Assembly (NCBI RefSeq): GCF_963259705.1
Contig: NC_081840.1
Coordinates: 101,476,626-101,540,625, forward strand
Source of the DNA: Myotis daubentonii
Taxonomy: Eukaryota > Chordata > Mammalia > Chiroptera > Vespertilionidae
Length of the DNA: 64,000 bases
Direction of reading: 5' to 3'
Shown: positions 33,291 through 45,734 of the stretch, one piece after another
Layout of the letters: every line of letters starts with the position of its first letter
Numbering within the stretch: the first letter of the stretch is position 1
Notes under the pieces: generated by a model
What the model saw: the letters and a program-made list of their open reading frames with translations, nothing else
What the model was told of the DNA's origin: nothing
Database searches by the model: none
Position numbers and translations under genes: made by a program

Positions 33291-35091
33291 TGACTCAAAG
33301 GCCACTTCACTTGCAGGTTCCTAGCCTCCTGGCAACCTGTTTGCAGCTGCAAGTGATCCACAGTATGTGGCTGCCTCTCCAGGGCGTGGATACTCCTGGG
33401 AAAAACCAAGCTGACCTCCAACTCATGTTTTTACCAGCATAATAAATGTCCCAAGGCACTCTGGAATCTGACTTTGCCTGACTTGGCTTGCTAGCTGACT
33501 GCCAGGCTTAGACACTGAAAAGGCTTAATCTCTGAAAGAGGCCCTGGTAGAATCAGGAGGATGGGGTTCCTGGATTTTCCATGGTGGGGGGGAGGTACTA
33601 TTCATACTTCAGGGAAGATGGTGGGTGTGTTTCCCCTTCCCTGAGACATATGTCTGAGTCTGCCCTGGATTTTTCCCTGATCTCAGCAGAGCAGAGTCCC
33701 TATTAGCCAGGTGGGTAGAGCCTACAAAGGTCAAAGGTTGGATCTGCCAGAGGGGAAGGTGTTTCTATCATATATCCTGTGAGGTTCCCTGGTAAGTGGG
33801 GGAAATGACCCCATCCCAAGGCAAGTCACTGACAATCCCTGAGACTGCTCAGCCTTCTAAGCCCAAGCCCATGCTATTGACTTCTCAGAGGGCTTTAAAA
33901 TTCAGGGTGGGGTGAAGATGATTCCGGAAGGCTGAGCTAGTAGAATGCTGGAGGGTGGGGCTAGCTGTTTTTCCCCAGGCTGATGCTGTGTGGAGGGGAT
34001 TGTTCCAAGAAAAGTGGCTGCTGTGGTTCTCTTTGCCCTTCTCCCACACCTTTCCCCAAAGCCAGCCACCCCAGACTCTCCTGATGCAACTTCAGTCCGA
34101 ATTGCCCTCTCTCCACTGGAGCTCTGGGTAACCGGCTGTGAACAAAAGTTTTGTGCATTGACCTTTTAACAGGTGGCATTAACTCCAGCTGACTCTGCCT
34201 CTCCTTGACATACAGAAATCCCACTGACTTTTAATAGCTGGATGTTATGTAGGCTTCTGTTTCTGACTTGCATTTGGGGCTGAAGCACCCAGTCTGGGAT
34301 CTAGTCTTCACGGAGATAGGCAATTGTTCCTAAGCCACACAGTTTGGTAACTGTCTTGGTCTCTGATAAAAGAAAAAAAGATGGTTCTTAGTCACTGCTG
34401 TGTGTAGCCAGCAGACCCTTCTGCAAGTACAGTGGCCAAGTATAGCAGTCGAAGTCTGGACCTTGAACTCCTCAGGCTTGTGCTGTAACAATAGGAGTGC
34501 TCATCCTTGGGAGGGTGCTGTCTGGGTCTCCCAGGTGGACTGAGTCCCCATTGATTTTTACAACCGGATGCTATGTGGGCTTTTCTTCCTATCTCTGTTG
34601 ATCTGGTTGCAGATTCCTGGGTGGATTTGAGACGCCTAAGATCCTACAGGGAGGAAGTTTTACAGATGCAACATCTCTTCAGCTTTTCAACTGCTGCTAC
34701 ACAGGAGTGTGGGGGCTATCCCTTTCCATGTCTCCATCCTTCTTACCAGTCTCTATGTGGCATCTTCTATAAATCCTTGGTCATTATATTTGAGTTTAGT
34801 TAGCCTTCAGTTTGTTTTCCAGTTTGATTGCTTTGTAATTAACTGTATATCTGGTTTGGGGCCAGGAGCAGGTGGGTATAACTTCCACCTACTTTGCATC
34901 TTGGAATCTTTTATCCTCATTTTTTTTTATCACATTAATTGATATGTGGATATTGAAGAAAGCTTGCATCATAGGAATGAATCCTACTTGATCATGGTGT
35001 ATGATCTTTCAATGTATTTTTTGAATTTGGTTTGTTACTATTCTGTTGAGCATTTTTGCATATATATTCCTCAGGGGTATTGCCTATAATT

Positions 35092-35120
35092 TTTAAAAAA
35101 ATACATATTTTTATTGATTT

Positions 35121-35173
<53 letters not shown>

Positions 35174-35320
35174 AGAGAAACATTGATTGGCTGCCTCCTG
35201 CATGCCCCCAACTGGGGATTGAGCCTGCAACCTGGGCATGTGCCCCGACCAGAAATCAAATTGGTCCTCCTGGTTCATAGGTTGATGCTCAACCACTGAG
35301 CCATGCTGGCCAGTCTATAA
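35092..35320 (-). mobile_element. VES SINE, antisense, with expanded (GA)n
   Basis: VES whose purine section has grown to about 25 GA units (35124-35168), then GAAACATTGATTGGCTGCC and the GGGGATTGAGCCTGCAACC body. Degraded promoter half. Confidence 0.88.
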
Positions 35321-36587
35321 TATATTTTTTTTGGAGGGGCGGGGTAATGTCTTTGTCTGGTTTTAGAATTTTGGCATTGTAAAATGAGCTTTGGAACCTC
35401 TTCTTGAATTTTTTGAATAGTTCAAGAGGAACTGGTGTTAATTCTTCTGTGAATATTTGGTAAAATTCACCTTTGAAGCCATTTGATCCAGGACATTTGT
35501 TTGTGGGAATATTTTGATTATTGATTTGATATTGTCAGTAGTTATTCTGTTCAGATTTTCTGTTTCTTCTTAATTCAGTCTTGAAAGATTGTATGTTTCT
35601 AGGTATTTATTTCTTCAAGGTTGTCCAAGTTGTTGGTATGTAATTATTAATATTATTTTCTTATATTTTTTTGTCTTTCTGTGATATTATTTGTTGCTTT
35701 CTTTCATTTCTGATTTTATTTATTTGGGTCCTTTTATTTTCTTTATGAGCTCAGTTAAAAGTTTATCAACTTTGTTTCTTTTCAAAGAACCAGTTCTTGG
35801 CTCTGATAATGTTTTTTGTCATTTTTTAAATACTCTATTTTCTCTCTGATTATTATTATTTGCTTCCTTCTAGTCACTTTGGGATTTGTTTGTTGTTTTT
35901 TTTCTAGTTTTTTTAGGTATAAGCTTAAATTATTTATTTGGGATTTTTTTGCTTCTTGAGATAGGCTTTATTGCTATGAATTTCCCTCTTAGAACAGTTT
36001 AGGCTGTGTCCCATATATTTTGGGCTGTTGCTTTTTCATTCTTAATTTTCTCAACATATCTTTTGATTTCTCCTGGATCTTGTTGTTGACCAATTAATTC
36101 TTTAGGAGCATGTTTTTCAGCCACCTCACTATTTTGTATTTTTAGTATCTTTTTTTCTTATAAATTTTTTTTTTAGTTTTGTACCATCATGATCAGAGAT
36201 GATCTTGGTATGATTTCCCTCTTCTCAAGTTTGTTGAGACATATTTTTTTGGCCTAAAATTTGTTTTTTTCCTAGAAAATGATCCACTTACTTTTGGAAA
36301 GAAGATATATTCTGTTACTTTGAGTGAAATGTTCTAAAAATAAAAGTGAAATTTATTTGCTTTAATGTGTTATTTAAGGCCACTATTTCTGTGTTGATTT
36401 TCTCTCTGGATGATTTATCGATTGGTATCAATGGGTTGTTAAAGTTCCTTAATATTGCTGTGTTTCTATTGATCTCTGTCTGCATGTCCATCAGTATTTG
36501 CTTTATATGTTTAGGTGCTCCTATGTTGGGTGTGTATATATTTACAAGGGTTATAGCCTCTTTTTGGATTGATCCTTTATTATTATA

Positions 36588-37551
36588 CTAGAGGCCTGGT
36601 GCACAAAATTTGTGCACTCAGGGTGGGGGGTCCGTCAGCCCATCCTGTGCCCTCTCGCAGTTCAGGAGCTCTGGGGAATGTCTGACTGATGGCTTTGGCC
36701 TGTTCCCAAGCCAGCAATCAGACATACTTAGCGCTGCCACAGAGGTGTGAGAGGCTCCCACTGCCGCTGCACTCACCAGCTATGAGCCCAGCTTCTGGCT
36801 GAGCAGCCCTCCCACTGTGGAAGTGCACTAACCACCAGGGGGTAGCTCCTGCACTGAGTAGCTCCTGGTGGTCAGTGCGTGTCATAGTGACCAGTCATTC
36901 CACCCTCAGGCCAAAACTGGCTCTCTGACATCCCCCGAGGGGTTCCGGATTGTGAGAGGTCACAGGCCAGGCCAAGGGACCCCACTGGTGCACCACTGGG
37001 GCCAGGGAGGGATGCAAGAGGTTGACCAGCCAGGGAGAGACCATGAGAGGGCTCAAGGGCATGCCTGGCCCATCTCGCTCAGTCCCGATTGGCTAGACCC
37101 CAGCAGCAAGCTAACCTACTGGACGGAGCATCTGTCCCCCGGTGGTAAATGCAAGTCATAACAACTGGTTGGCCAGTCAACTGTATTCCCCTTGGTGGTC
37201 AGTGCAAATCATAGCAAACAGTTGAGCAGCCTTAGCATATCATTAGCATATTATGCTTTTAAAAAATATATATTTTATTGATTTTTACAGAGAGGAAGGG
37301 AGAGGGATAGAGATTTAGAAACATGAGAGAGAAACATCCATCATCTGCCTCCTGCACACCCCCTACTGGGGATGTGCCTACAACCAAGGTACATGCCCTT
37401 GACTGGAATTAAACCTGGGGCTCTTCAATCCACAGGCCGATGCTCTAGGCACTGAGCCAAACTGGTCAGGGCAGCATATTACATTTCGATTGGTTGAACG
37501 GCTGACCAGATGACCGGACACTTAGCATATTAGGCTTTTATTATATATCTA
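36588..37551 (-). mobile_element. Helitron M, minus strand
   Basis: Left edge CTAGAGGCCTGGTGCACAAA is the reverse of the usual 3' end (hairpin GTGCACAAAATTTGTGCAC). Right edge ...GCCTAATATGC reversed plus CTTTTATTATATA is the 5' end. The interior has CACCAGGGGGTAGC and the other Helitron G/L words on minus. A VES SINE lies inside. Confidence 0.88.
37261..37472 (-). mobile_element. VES SINE inside Helitron M
   Basis: AAAAAATATATATTTTATTG start, GAGAGGAAGGGAGAGGG, GCACACCCCCTACTGGGG, complement of the B box with changes (GGAATTAAACC). AGCATATTA before and after is the likely target duplication. Confidence 0.88.
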
Positions 37552-37855
37552 ATTTTTGTCTCTTATTATAGTCTTATTTTTTAAATTTGTTTTATTGCTT
37601 AAAGTATTACAAAGAGTATTATATATATATATCTCCTTTTTTCCCCTTTCTTGACATTCCCCTGGCCTCCCCTATCCCCCAGTGTCTTATGTCCATTGGT
37701 TATGCTTATATGCATGTGTACAAGTCCTTTGGTTGATGTCTTACGACTCCCCTCCAGCCCCCCAACCCTCCCCAGCCTTCCTGCTGTAGTTTGAGAGTCT
37801 GTTCGATGCTGCTCTGCCTCTGTATATATTTTTGTTCATAAGTTTATAATGGTAT

Positions 37856-40800
37856 TTATAATCCATAAATGAGTGAGATCATGGGGTATTTTTCTTTCAT
37901 TGACTGGCTTATTTCACTTAGCATAATGCTCTCCAGTTTTATCCATGCTGTTGCAAATGGTAAGAATTCCTTCTTTTTTACAGCAGCATAGTATTCCATT
38001 GTGTACATGTAGCACAGTTTTCTAATCCATTCATCTACTGATGGGCATTTAGGCTGTTTCCAGATCTTAGCTATGGAGAATTGTGCTGCTATGAACATAT
38101 GGGAACATATATCATTTCTGATTGGTGTTTCTGGTTTCTTGGGATATATTCCTAGGAGTGGGATCACAGGGTCAAATGGGAGTTTCATTTTTAACTTTTC
38201 GAGGAAACTCCATACTGTCTTGCATAGTGGCTAAACCAGTCTGCATTCCCACCAGCAGTGCACGAGTTCCCTTTTGTCTGCATCCTCTCCAGCACTTGGC
38301 ATTTGTTGATTTGTTGATGATAGTCATTCTGACAGCTGTGAGATGGTACCTCATTGTTGTTTTAATTTGCATCTCTCGATTAGTGAGATTATTTGCATCT
38401 TTTGATTAGTGACTTTGAGCATGTTTTCATATGTCTCTTGGCTTTCTGAATGTCCTCTTTTGAAAAGTGTCCATTTAGGTCCTTTGCCAATTTTTTGATT
38501 GGATTGTTTATCTTCCTTTTGTTAAGTTGTATGAGTTCCCTATAAATGTTGGAGATTATTCCCTTATCAGTGATAACATTTGCAGATATGTTCTCCCATG
38601 CAGTGGGCTTTCATGTTGTTTTGTTGATGGTTTCTTTTGCTGTGAAGAAGCTTTTTATTTTGATGTAGTCCCACTTGTTTATTTTCTCTTTAGTTTCCAA
38701 TGCCCTAGGAGCAGTATCAGTGAAGAAATTGCTTTGGCATATGTCTGAGATTTTGTTGCCTTTGGATTCCTCTACTATTTTTATGATTTCCTGTTGTACA
38801 TTTAAGTCATTTATCCATTTTGAGTTTATTTTTGTGTATGGTGTAAGTTGGTGATCTAGTTTCATTTTCTTGCATGTATCTGTCCAATTTTCCCAACACC
38901 ATTTATTGAACAGACTGTCTTGACTCTATTGTATGTTCTTGCCTCCTTTGTCAAATATTAATTGAGTATATTGGTTCGGGTCGATTTCTGGACTCCCTAT
39001 TCTATTCCATTGTTCTATATGTCTGTTCTTGTGCCAGTACCAGGCAGTTTTGAGAACAGTGGCTTTGTAATACAGCTTGATATCTGGTATTGAGATCCCA
39101 CCTACTTTGTTCTCCTTTCTCAAGATCGCTGCAGCTATTCGGGGTCTTTTTTTATTCCAGATGAATTTTTGGAGTGTTCGTTTTATGTCTGTAAAATATG
39201 CCATTGGTATTTTAATGGGAAGTGCGTTGAATTTATAGATTGCTTTGTGTAGTGTGGACATTTTAATGATGCTGATTCTACCAATCTATGAATATGGTAT
39301 GTTCTTCCATCTGTTTATGTGTTCCTCTATCTCTTTTTTCAACTTTCTGTAGTTTTCTGAGTAGAGGTCTTTTGCCTTTTTAGTTAAGTTTATTCCTAGG
39401 TATCTTAATTTTTTTGGTGTGATGGTAAATGGGATTGCTTTTTTAGTCTCTCTTTCTGTAAGTTCACTATTGGTGTATAGAAATGCCATAGATTTCTTGG
39501 CATAATTTTGTATCTTGCTAAATTGCCGAGTTCATTTATCAAGTCTGATAGGTTTTTGATGGAGTCTTTAGGGCTATTTTTGTACAATATCATCTCATCT
39601 GCGAATAAGGACAGTTTTACTTCTTTTCCAATTTGGATGCCTTTTATTTCTTCTTGTCTGATCACAGTGGCTAATACTTCCAGTACTATATTGAACAGGA
39701 GTGGTGAGAGTGGTCATCCCTGTCTTGTTCCTCTTCTTAAAGGATATGGTTTTAGTTTTTGCCCATTGAGTATGATGTTGGCTGTGGGTTGTCATATATG
39801 GCTTTTATTATGTTGTGGTATGATCCTTCTATTCCCACCTTGCTGAAAGTTTTTATCAGAAATGTGTGTTGGATTTTGTCAAATGCTTTTTCTGCATCAA
39901 TTTGATATGACTGTGTGTTTTTTTTTCTTTCAATTTGTTTATGCGATGTATCACATTTATTGATTTGTAGATATTGTACCATCCTTGCATCCCTGGGATA
40001 AATCCTACTTGGTCATGGTGTATGATCTTTCTGATGTACTGCTGGATCTGATTTGCTAAGATTTTGTTGAGGATTTTGGCATCTATATTCATGAGGGATA
40101 TTGGCCTGTAATTCTCTTTCATTGTGTTGTCTTTACCTGGTTTTGGTATTAGGGTGATGCTGGCTTCATGGAATGATCTTGGAAGTGTTCCTTCCTCTTG
40201 GATTTTTTGTAGTAGTCTGAGGAGAATAGGTTTTAGTTCTTCCTTGAATGTATGGTAAAACTCCCCTGTGAAGCCGTCTGGCCCTGGGCTTTTGTTTGCT
40301 GGAAGCTTTTTGATGACTGCTTCAATTTCTTCCATAGTTATTGGCCTATTGAAATTTGTAGATTCTTCCTGATTGAGTTTTGGAAGGTTGTATTTTTCTA
40401 GGAAATATGTCCATTTCCTCCAGGTTGTCTAGTTTGTTGTAGTAGAGTTGTTCATATTATTTTCTAACAATCCTTTGTATTTCTGTGGGGTCTGTTGTTA
40501 TTTCACCTCTATCATTTCTGATTTTGTTTATTTGGGTCCTCTCTCTTTACTTCTTGGTGAGCCTGGCTAGAGGTTCATCAATCTTGTTTTTCCTTTCAAA
40601 GAACCAGCTCTTTGTTTCATTGGTCTTGTGTGTTGTTTTTTTTGGTCTCTATGCCATTCATTTCTGCTCTGATCTTTATTATCTCCTTCCTTCTGCATAC
40701 TGTAGGCTTTTCTTATTGCTCTCTTTCTAATTATTTGTGTTGTAGAGTTAGATGATTTATTACCATTTTTTCTTGTTTTTGAGGTAGGCCTGTAGAGCTA

Positions 40801-41688
40801 TAAACTTTCCTTTCAGGACTGCTTTCATTATGTCCCATAGATTTTGGATTATTGTGCTTTTATTGTCATTAGTTTCCAGGCTGATTTTAATTTCTTCTTT
40901 GATCTCTTTGATAACCCAATCATTGTTTAATAGCATGCTTCTCAGCTTCCAAGTGTTTGAATTTTTTGGGTTGTTTTTATTGTAGTTTATTTCTAATATT
41001 ATGCCGTTGTGGCCTGAGAAAATGCTTGATATGATTTCAATCTTCTTGAATTTCAGAAAACTTTGCTTGTGACCCAATATGTTGTCTATTTTTGAGGATG
41101 TCCCATTTGCACTTGAGAAGAATGTATATTCCGTGGCTTTTGTGTGAAATGTCAATTAAGTCCATTTGATCTAGTGAGTCATTTAGGCTTGCTTTTTTTT
41201 GCTGATTTTTTGTCTAGAGAATGTATCCAGTGATGTCAGTGGTGTATTAAAGTCCCCTACTATGATTGTATTGTTGTCGATCTCTCCCTTGATATCTCCC
41301 AGGAAGTTTTTTTTTTTTTATGTATTTGGGTGCTCCTACATTGGGTGCATATATGTTTATCAGGGTTATATCCTCTTGTTGTATCTATCCCTTTAATACT
41401 ATGAAGTGGCCTTCCTTATGTCTTGTTATGGCCTTCAGTTTGAGGTCTATTTTGTCCAAAAGAAGTATTGCTACCCCAGCTTTTTTTTCATTTCCATTTG
41501 CCTGAAGACATTTTTCCATCCCTTCACTTTCAGTCTTTGTGAGTCCCTTCTAATGAGGTGGGTCTCTTGTAGATAGCATATATATGGGTCATGTTTTTTA
41601 TGCATTCAGCCACTCAATGTCTTTTTATTGGAGCATTTAGTCCATTTACATTTAAAATTATTATTGAAGGGTACTTGTTTGTAGCCAT
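37856..41688 (-). pseudogene. L1 ORF2 (endonuclease-reverse transcriptase), broken
   Basis: About 1,277 codons' length, the usual ORF2 size, from ATG at 41688 (start MATNKYPSIIILNVNG) to the stop at 37856. The order is endonuclease (41688 to about 40900), reverse transcriptase (about 40335 to 39400), then the C-terminal domain with zinc finger (about 38300) and [10 protein letters not shown] near 38150. The longest open piece is 159 codons (39856-40335, [11 protein letters not shown] and other RT words). Many shifts and stops. The endonuclease SDH motif reads SGHN near 41020, and the RT FADD motif reads FADE near 39600. Confidence 0.88.
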
Positions 41689-41736
41689 TTCTATTTTTTG
41701 TGCCTGTGTTCTTTCTTAGCTTTTTATTTCTTCTTT

Positions 41737-42547
41737 TTACACCAGTCCCTTTAGCATTTTGTGCATTGCTGGCTTGGTGGTGATAAACTCCCTTAGCCTT
41801 TGTTTGTGAAGCTTCTTATTTCCCCTTCAATTTTGAATCATAGCCTTGCTGGATAGAGTATTCTTGGATTCAGTCCTTTGCTTTGCATCACTTTGTAATT
41901 TTCTGTCCATTCTTTTCTGGCCTGATGTGTTTCTGTTGAGAAATCATTTGATAATCTAATGGGAGATCCCTTGTATGTAATTTTCCGTCTCTCTCTTGCA
42001 GCCTTTAAGATTCTCTCTTTGTCCTGAACATTTGCCGTGGTAATTATGATGTGTCTTGGTGTGGGTCTTTTTGGGTTCATCTTGTTTGGGACTCTCTGAG
42101 CTTGTGTGACTTTTTTCTTCCCCACCTCAGGGAAGTTTTCGGACAATATTTCTTTGAATAGTTTTTCTCATCCTTGTTCCTCTTCCTGTTGGTCTGGCAC
42201 CCCTATTCTTCATATGTTGCTTCATTTCATGTTGTCCCATAGCTCCCTTAGGCTCTCCTTCTGTCCTTTAATTTTTTTTCCCCCAATTGCATTTCAGTTT
42301 GGGTGTATTTTGCTTCTCTGTCTTCTAATTCGCTAATCCGGTCCTCTCCTTCTCCTAGTCTACTTTTGAAAGTTTCCATGGTGTTTTTTATTGCAGCTAT
42401 ACCACTCTTCATTTCTTCTTGATTCTTACATAAGTTGTTGATTTTTTCATCCATCTGGTTTATGCACTCTAGGACCCTTATTCTGAATTTTTTTTCCTGA
42501 CATTTTGCAGTCCTCTGTTTCACTTAGCCACTTTTCTTGTTATCCAT
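41737..42547 (-). pseudogene. L1 ORF1 (RNA-binding chaperone), broken
   Basis: From ATG near 42547 to a stop near 41737. A coiled-coil half (42248-42523: MDEKINNLCKNQEEM, LEDREAKYTQTE) and an RRM/C-terminal half (41838-42146: RPTPRHIIITTANVQDKERI, KAARERRKITYKG) are in different frames. ORF1p coats L1 RNA as a trimer; this copy cannot make the whole protein. Confidence 0.88.
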
Positions 42548-42599
42548 CCTTTTCTTTCCTTTGGGGTTTTTTTTGTCTACCCATTTTTGGTCTCACCAA

Positions 42600-44060
42600 C
42601 TGATCTAGATGTTGAGTTGTGCAGGGGCTGTTCCTTGGGTGGTAGTGGTTCCTCGGGCTGCAGTTGCCCCTCAAGTGGTCGCAGTAGTGGCTGCTCCTCA
42701 GTTGGCAGCAGCTCCTCTGGTGGGTGCTGTTTGCAGAAGTGGTGTCTCCTCTGGCTGGTAGGTGAGTCTGCTTGCCCCTCTGCTGTTCCTTAACAGGGGT
42801 GGGCTGATCATGAGGCTGCTTCTCTTCAGGTGGGGCGGGCTGAGTGTGGTTGCTGCTCCTTGGACAGGAGCAGGCTGTTCACAAGGCTTCTGCTCCTCAG
42901 ATGGGCGCGGACTGCTCACATGGCTGCTGCTGCTTGGATCGGACTGGATGCATGCTGCTGCTGTTCCTCAGATGGGGTGGGCTGCTTGTGAGGCTGCTGC
43001 TTTTTGGACAGGGGCAGATTGCTTACAGGGCTATTGCTCCTTGTACGGGTGCAGGCTGCTTGTGCAGCTGCTGCTCCTCAGATGGACGATGGGCTTCTTG
43101 CGTGGTTGCTGCTCCTTGGGTGGGAGTGAGCTGCACATGTGGCTGCTGCTCCTCAGATGGGGGTGGGATGCTCACCCAGCTGTTGCTCATTGGACAGGTG
43201 CAGGCTGCGTGGGCTGCTGCTCCTTGGACCAGTGTCGGCTGTGCAGGGCTGCTGCTCTTCAGATGTGGTTGGTCTTTCTGTTCATGTGGTTGCTGCTCCT
43301 TGTATGGGGGCTGTCTCCTTGTGTGGCTGCTGCTCCTCGGACGGGGGATGGGCTGCTTGCGCGGCTGCTTCTTTTCAGGTGGGAGCGAGCTGCATGTGTG
43401 TCTGCTGCTCCTTGGATGGGAGCTGGCTGCTCACCCAGCTGGTGCTCGTCTGACAGGTGCAGGGTGCGTGTGTCTGCTGCTCCTCAGACCAGTGTGGACT
43501 GCGCAGGGCTGCCGCTTTTCAGACATGGGTTGTCTGCTCGTTTGGCTGCTGCTCCTCAGACTGGGGGAGGCTGCTCGGGCGGCTACTGCTCCTTGAATGG
43601 GAGTGGGCTGCTTGTGGCTATGCTTTCCTCATATGGGTATGGGCGCTTACACCGCTGCTACTCCTCGTATAGGGGAAGGCTGCTCGTGCAGCTGCTGCTC
43701 CTTGAATGGGGTCAGGTTTCTCGCACAACTACTGCTCCTCAGATAGGAGGAGGGTATGGGCTGTGCAGCTGCTGCTCCTCGGATGGGGGCGGGCTGCATG
43801 CGGCTGCCGCTTCTCAATCGTGGGCAGGCTGCTCATGTGGCTGCTGCTCCTCAGACAGGGCAGGCTGCTCATGTGGTTGCTGCTCCTCAGATGAGGGAGC
43901 GGGCCGGTCACACAGCTGACAACTGCTGATCCTTGTCGAGGGGTGGGCCACGTGAAGTTTCTGCTCTTAGGCCTGGGGCAGGCTGCTCGTGGGGCTGCTG
44001 CTCCTTGGACAGGATTGGGCTGCTCACGTGTCTGTTGCTTGCGTGGTTGCAGTGCCCCAG
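42600..44060 (-). repeat. About 37-bp minisatellite in the L1 5'UTR
   Basis: Nearly forty units of 34-41 bp, of the form CTGCTGCTCCTCAGAYGGGG + GYGGGCTGCTCRYGTGG. Blocks near 43186 and 43445 are alike over more than 80 bases, suggesting a higher-order period of about 258 bp. The plus frame of 385 codons (42762-43919, Cys/Leu-rich CCSSDGGG words) exists only because the unit lacks stops. Confidence 0.88.
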
Positions 44061-44369
44061 GCTAAGGCATTGGGCTGGTCAGAGGGGAGCATGCTTCAGA
44101 ACTCACAGGAACCTGTGCCCAGGGTGGCTGGAGACTCGTTGACCATGGGACCACAGCCGAAGTAGCAGGTCCCTGGCAGGGGTGTAGAGTCCCAGGTGTT
44201 ATCTGAGGGCGGGGGGTAAGGCCTGGCCCCCAGTTAAAGCAGCTCTCCCCTTAAAAACACTAGGCTTCTGAGGACGAGCCGGCCTCCTGGAACTTCTTAC
44301 ACGGTAGCAGAGGCTGCCTAGTTAGGCAAGCCCATTTAGCCTGACCCTGAAGGCCCTGCGGGATCTATC

Positions 44370-44393
44370 TGTGACACACACACACACACACAT
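44370..44393. repeat. (CA)n microsatellite
   Basis: About ten CA units in the L1 copy D 5'UTR. Confidence 0.8.
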
Positions 44394-44801
44394 TCCACAT
44401 GACCACACACTCCTCTTTTGGTTCTTCACTGACTCACGCTCTCTCCCTCACTGCCACCTTCTTTCTGCCTCTGTAGTTAGATCTGGGGTGTTATTGACCC
44501 TTTTGCGGATGGAGTTTCCTCTCCAGGTGACTGGTTATGAGGCTCACTCTCTAGCACCTGACCAGACAGGATAAAATTCACCTCGACAAGATACAACACA
44601 AAGGGACCAAAGCATGACTGTACTCACGACAACAATAACCCTACTATAAGTGGCCACCTGAGAAAAGAGAATTAGGGGTGAGAAAAGAGAGCATAAATGA
44701 TATCAAAGAGAGTGAAAAAGATAAGAGAGAAAAGAAGAAGGAAGAAAGGTAGATTATATATATATGGGGAAAACACCACAGAACCAATGCATAAACAAAC
44801 A

Positions 44802-44838
<37 letters not shown>
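44802..44838. repeat. (AAT)n microsatellite
   Basis: Twelve AAT units in the A-rich section of the L1 copy D 5'UTR; read in frame they give a poly-Asn run that is not coding. Confidence 0.9.
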
Positions 44839-44842
<4 letters not shown>

Positions 44843-45734
44843 TATTAAAGAAAAAAGAAAAAGAAAAAAAAATACAAACACCAAACCCCCAGCAATGAGG
44901 GTGGGGGCAGAGTCTGTAGATGCTGAGCTAGAATATAGAAGATAAGGTTAAGAGTTGGATGAATATGGGGAGGGTTTCAGTTCAGTATAGAGGAAGTAGA
45001 AAGGGGATGGGTGGATAAAAGAGAACGAGATAAAATAATAAGAAATTTATAAAAAATTTGATTTCAAAAATGGTATAAAAATAGCAAATAAAAATAAAGT
45101 AAAATAAAGTGATGGAAAAATAATGTGAAAAGAAATAGAAAATAAAGCAACAAACAAAAACAGGAAAACAAAGGAAAAAAAATAACAAAGAAATAAAATA
45201 AAAATGAAAAAGTGAAGTGTTCCTTTGGCTGGCTTAAGATCCCAGTCTTCTTTACTGTAGTGTTTCTCAGGATCCAATTGCTGAAACTGAAAGGTTCTCG
45301 TCCACTATAGTCTTTATTTGAAGGTGATTTTTGTCAGATAAAAGTATTGTTGTTACCCATCTTTCTTTTGCTTGTATTTGCATGAAATAATCTTTTTCCA
45401 TCTCTTTACTTTCAGTCTGTATATGTCTTTTTATTATAAGTGGGTCTCTTATTGGCAGCATATGTTTTGTGTGCCTGTTTATAAACTTTTCTACTGGAGT
45501 AATTCTTTTATTTTTTTATGGTAAGACCTATATATCTATTATCAGGAACTATACATAATTTTCTATAAAACAATTAATGGAAGAGGATAATACTTTCTAA
45601 AAACGCTGTTAAAGTTCAATAAATAATATATATTAACTGATTTTGTATATTGTGAAACACTATGTGAATGTTAGATTACATCATCATTTAGCTCTGTCCT
45701 AGTTATTTAAATAAGCCATGTGAAAAATAGTGGT

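Larger units (their letters stand above)
24590..34915 (-). mobile_element. Antisense L1 (copy B): ORF2 to 5'UTR, interrupted
   Basis: ORF2 (from about 24600, C-terminal end missing) is split by SPIN at 25495-25804, a small insertion plus Helitrons at about 25875-28640, and an LTR-like block at 30780-31675. ORF1 lies at roughly 31680-32700 and the 5'UTR up to about 34915, where minus reads GATTCCAAGATGC, the usual L1 5' start. Short minus frames at 29418-29723 and 29624-29821 are ORF2 pieces. No frame is intact. Confidence 0.8.
37580..45304 (-). mobile_element. Near-full-length L1 (copy D), 7.7 kb
   Basis: Antisense L1 with 3'UTR 37580-37855, ORF2, ORF1 and a 2.7-kb 5'UTR, flanked by TATAGTCTTATTT near 37568-37580 and TATAGTCTTTATTT near 45306-45319. 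It is the most complete L1 here. Both ORFs are broken. The 5'UTR contains a minisatellite (42600-44060) and an A-rich section (44650-45220). Confidence 0.85.
34920..45560 (-). mobile_element. Antisense L1 (copy C), split by a Helitron and a full L1
   Basis: ORF2 from the reverse-transcriptase region at 34930 toward the endonuclease at 36587, then 37552-37579 and 45305-45560. The parts join across Helitron M (36588-37551) and L1 copy D. Frames broken. Confidence 0.8.

Noticed and set aside
42762..43919. 385-codon Cys/Leu-rich repeated protein on plus
   Set aside because: It is the translation of a stop-free 37-bp minisatellite in an L1 5'UTR; overlapping frames of 250 and 104 codons show the same repeat, and there is no gene structure.
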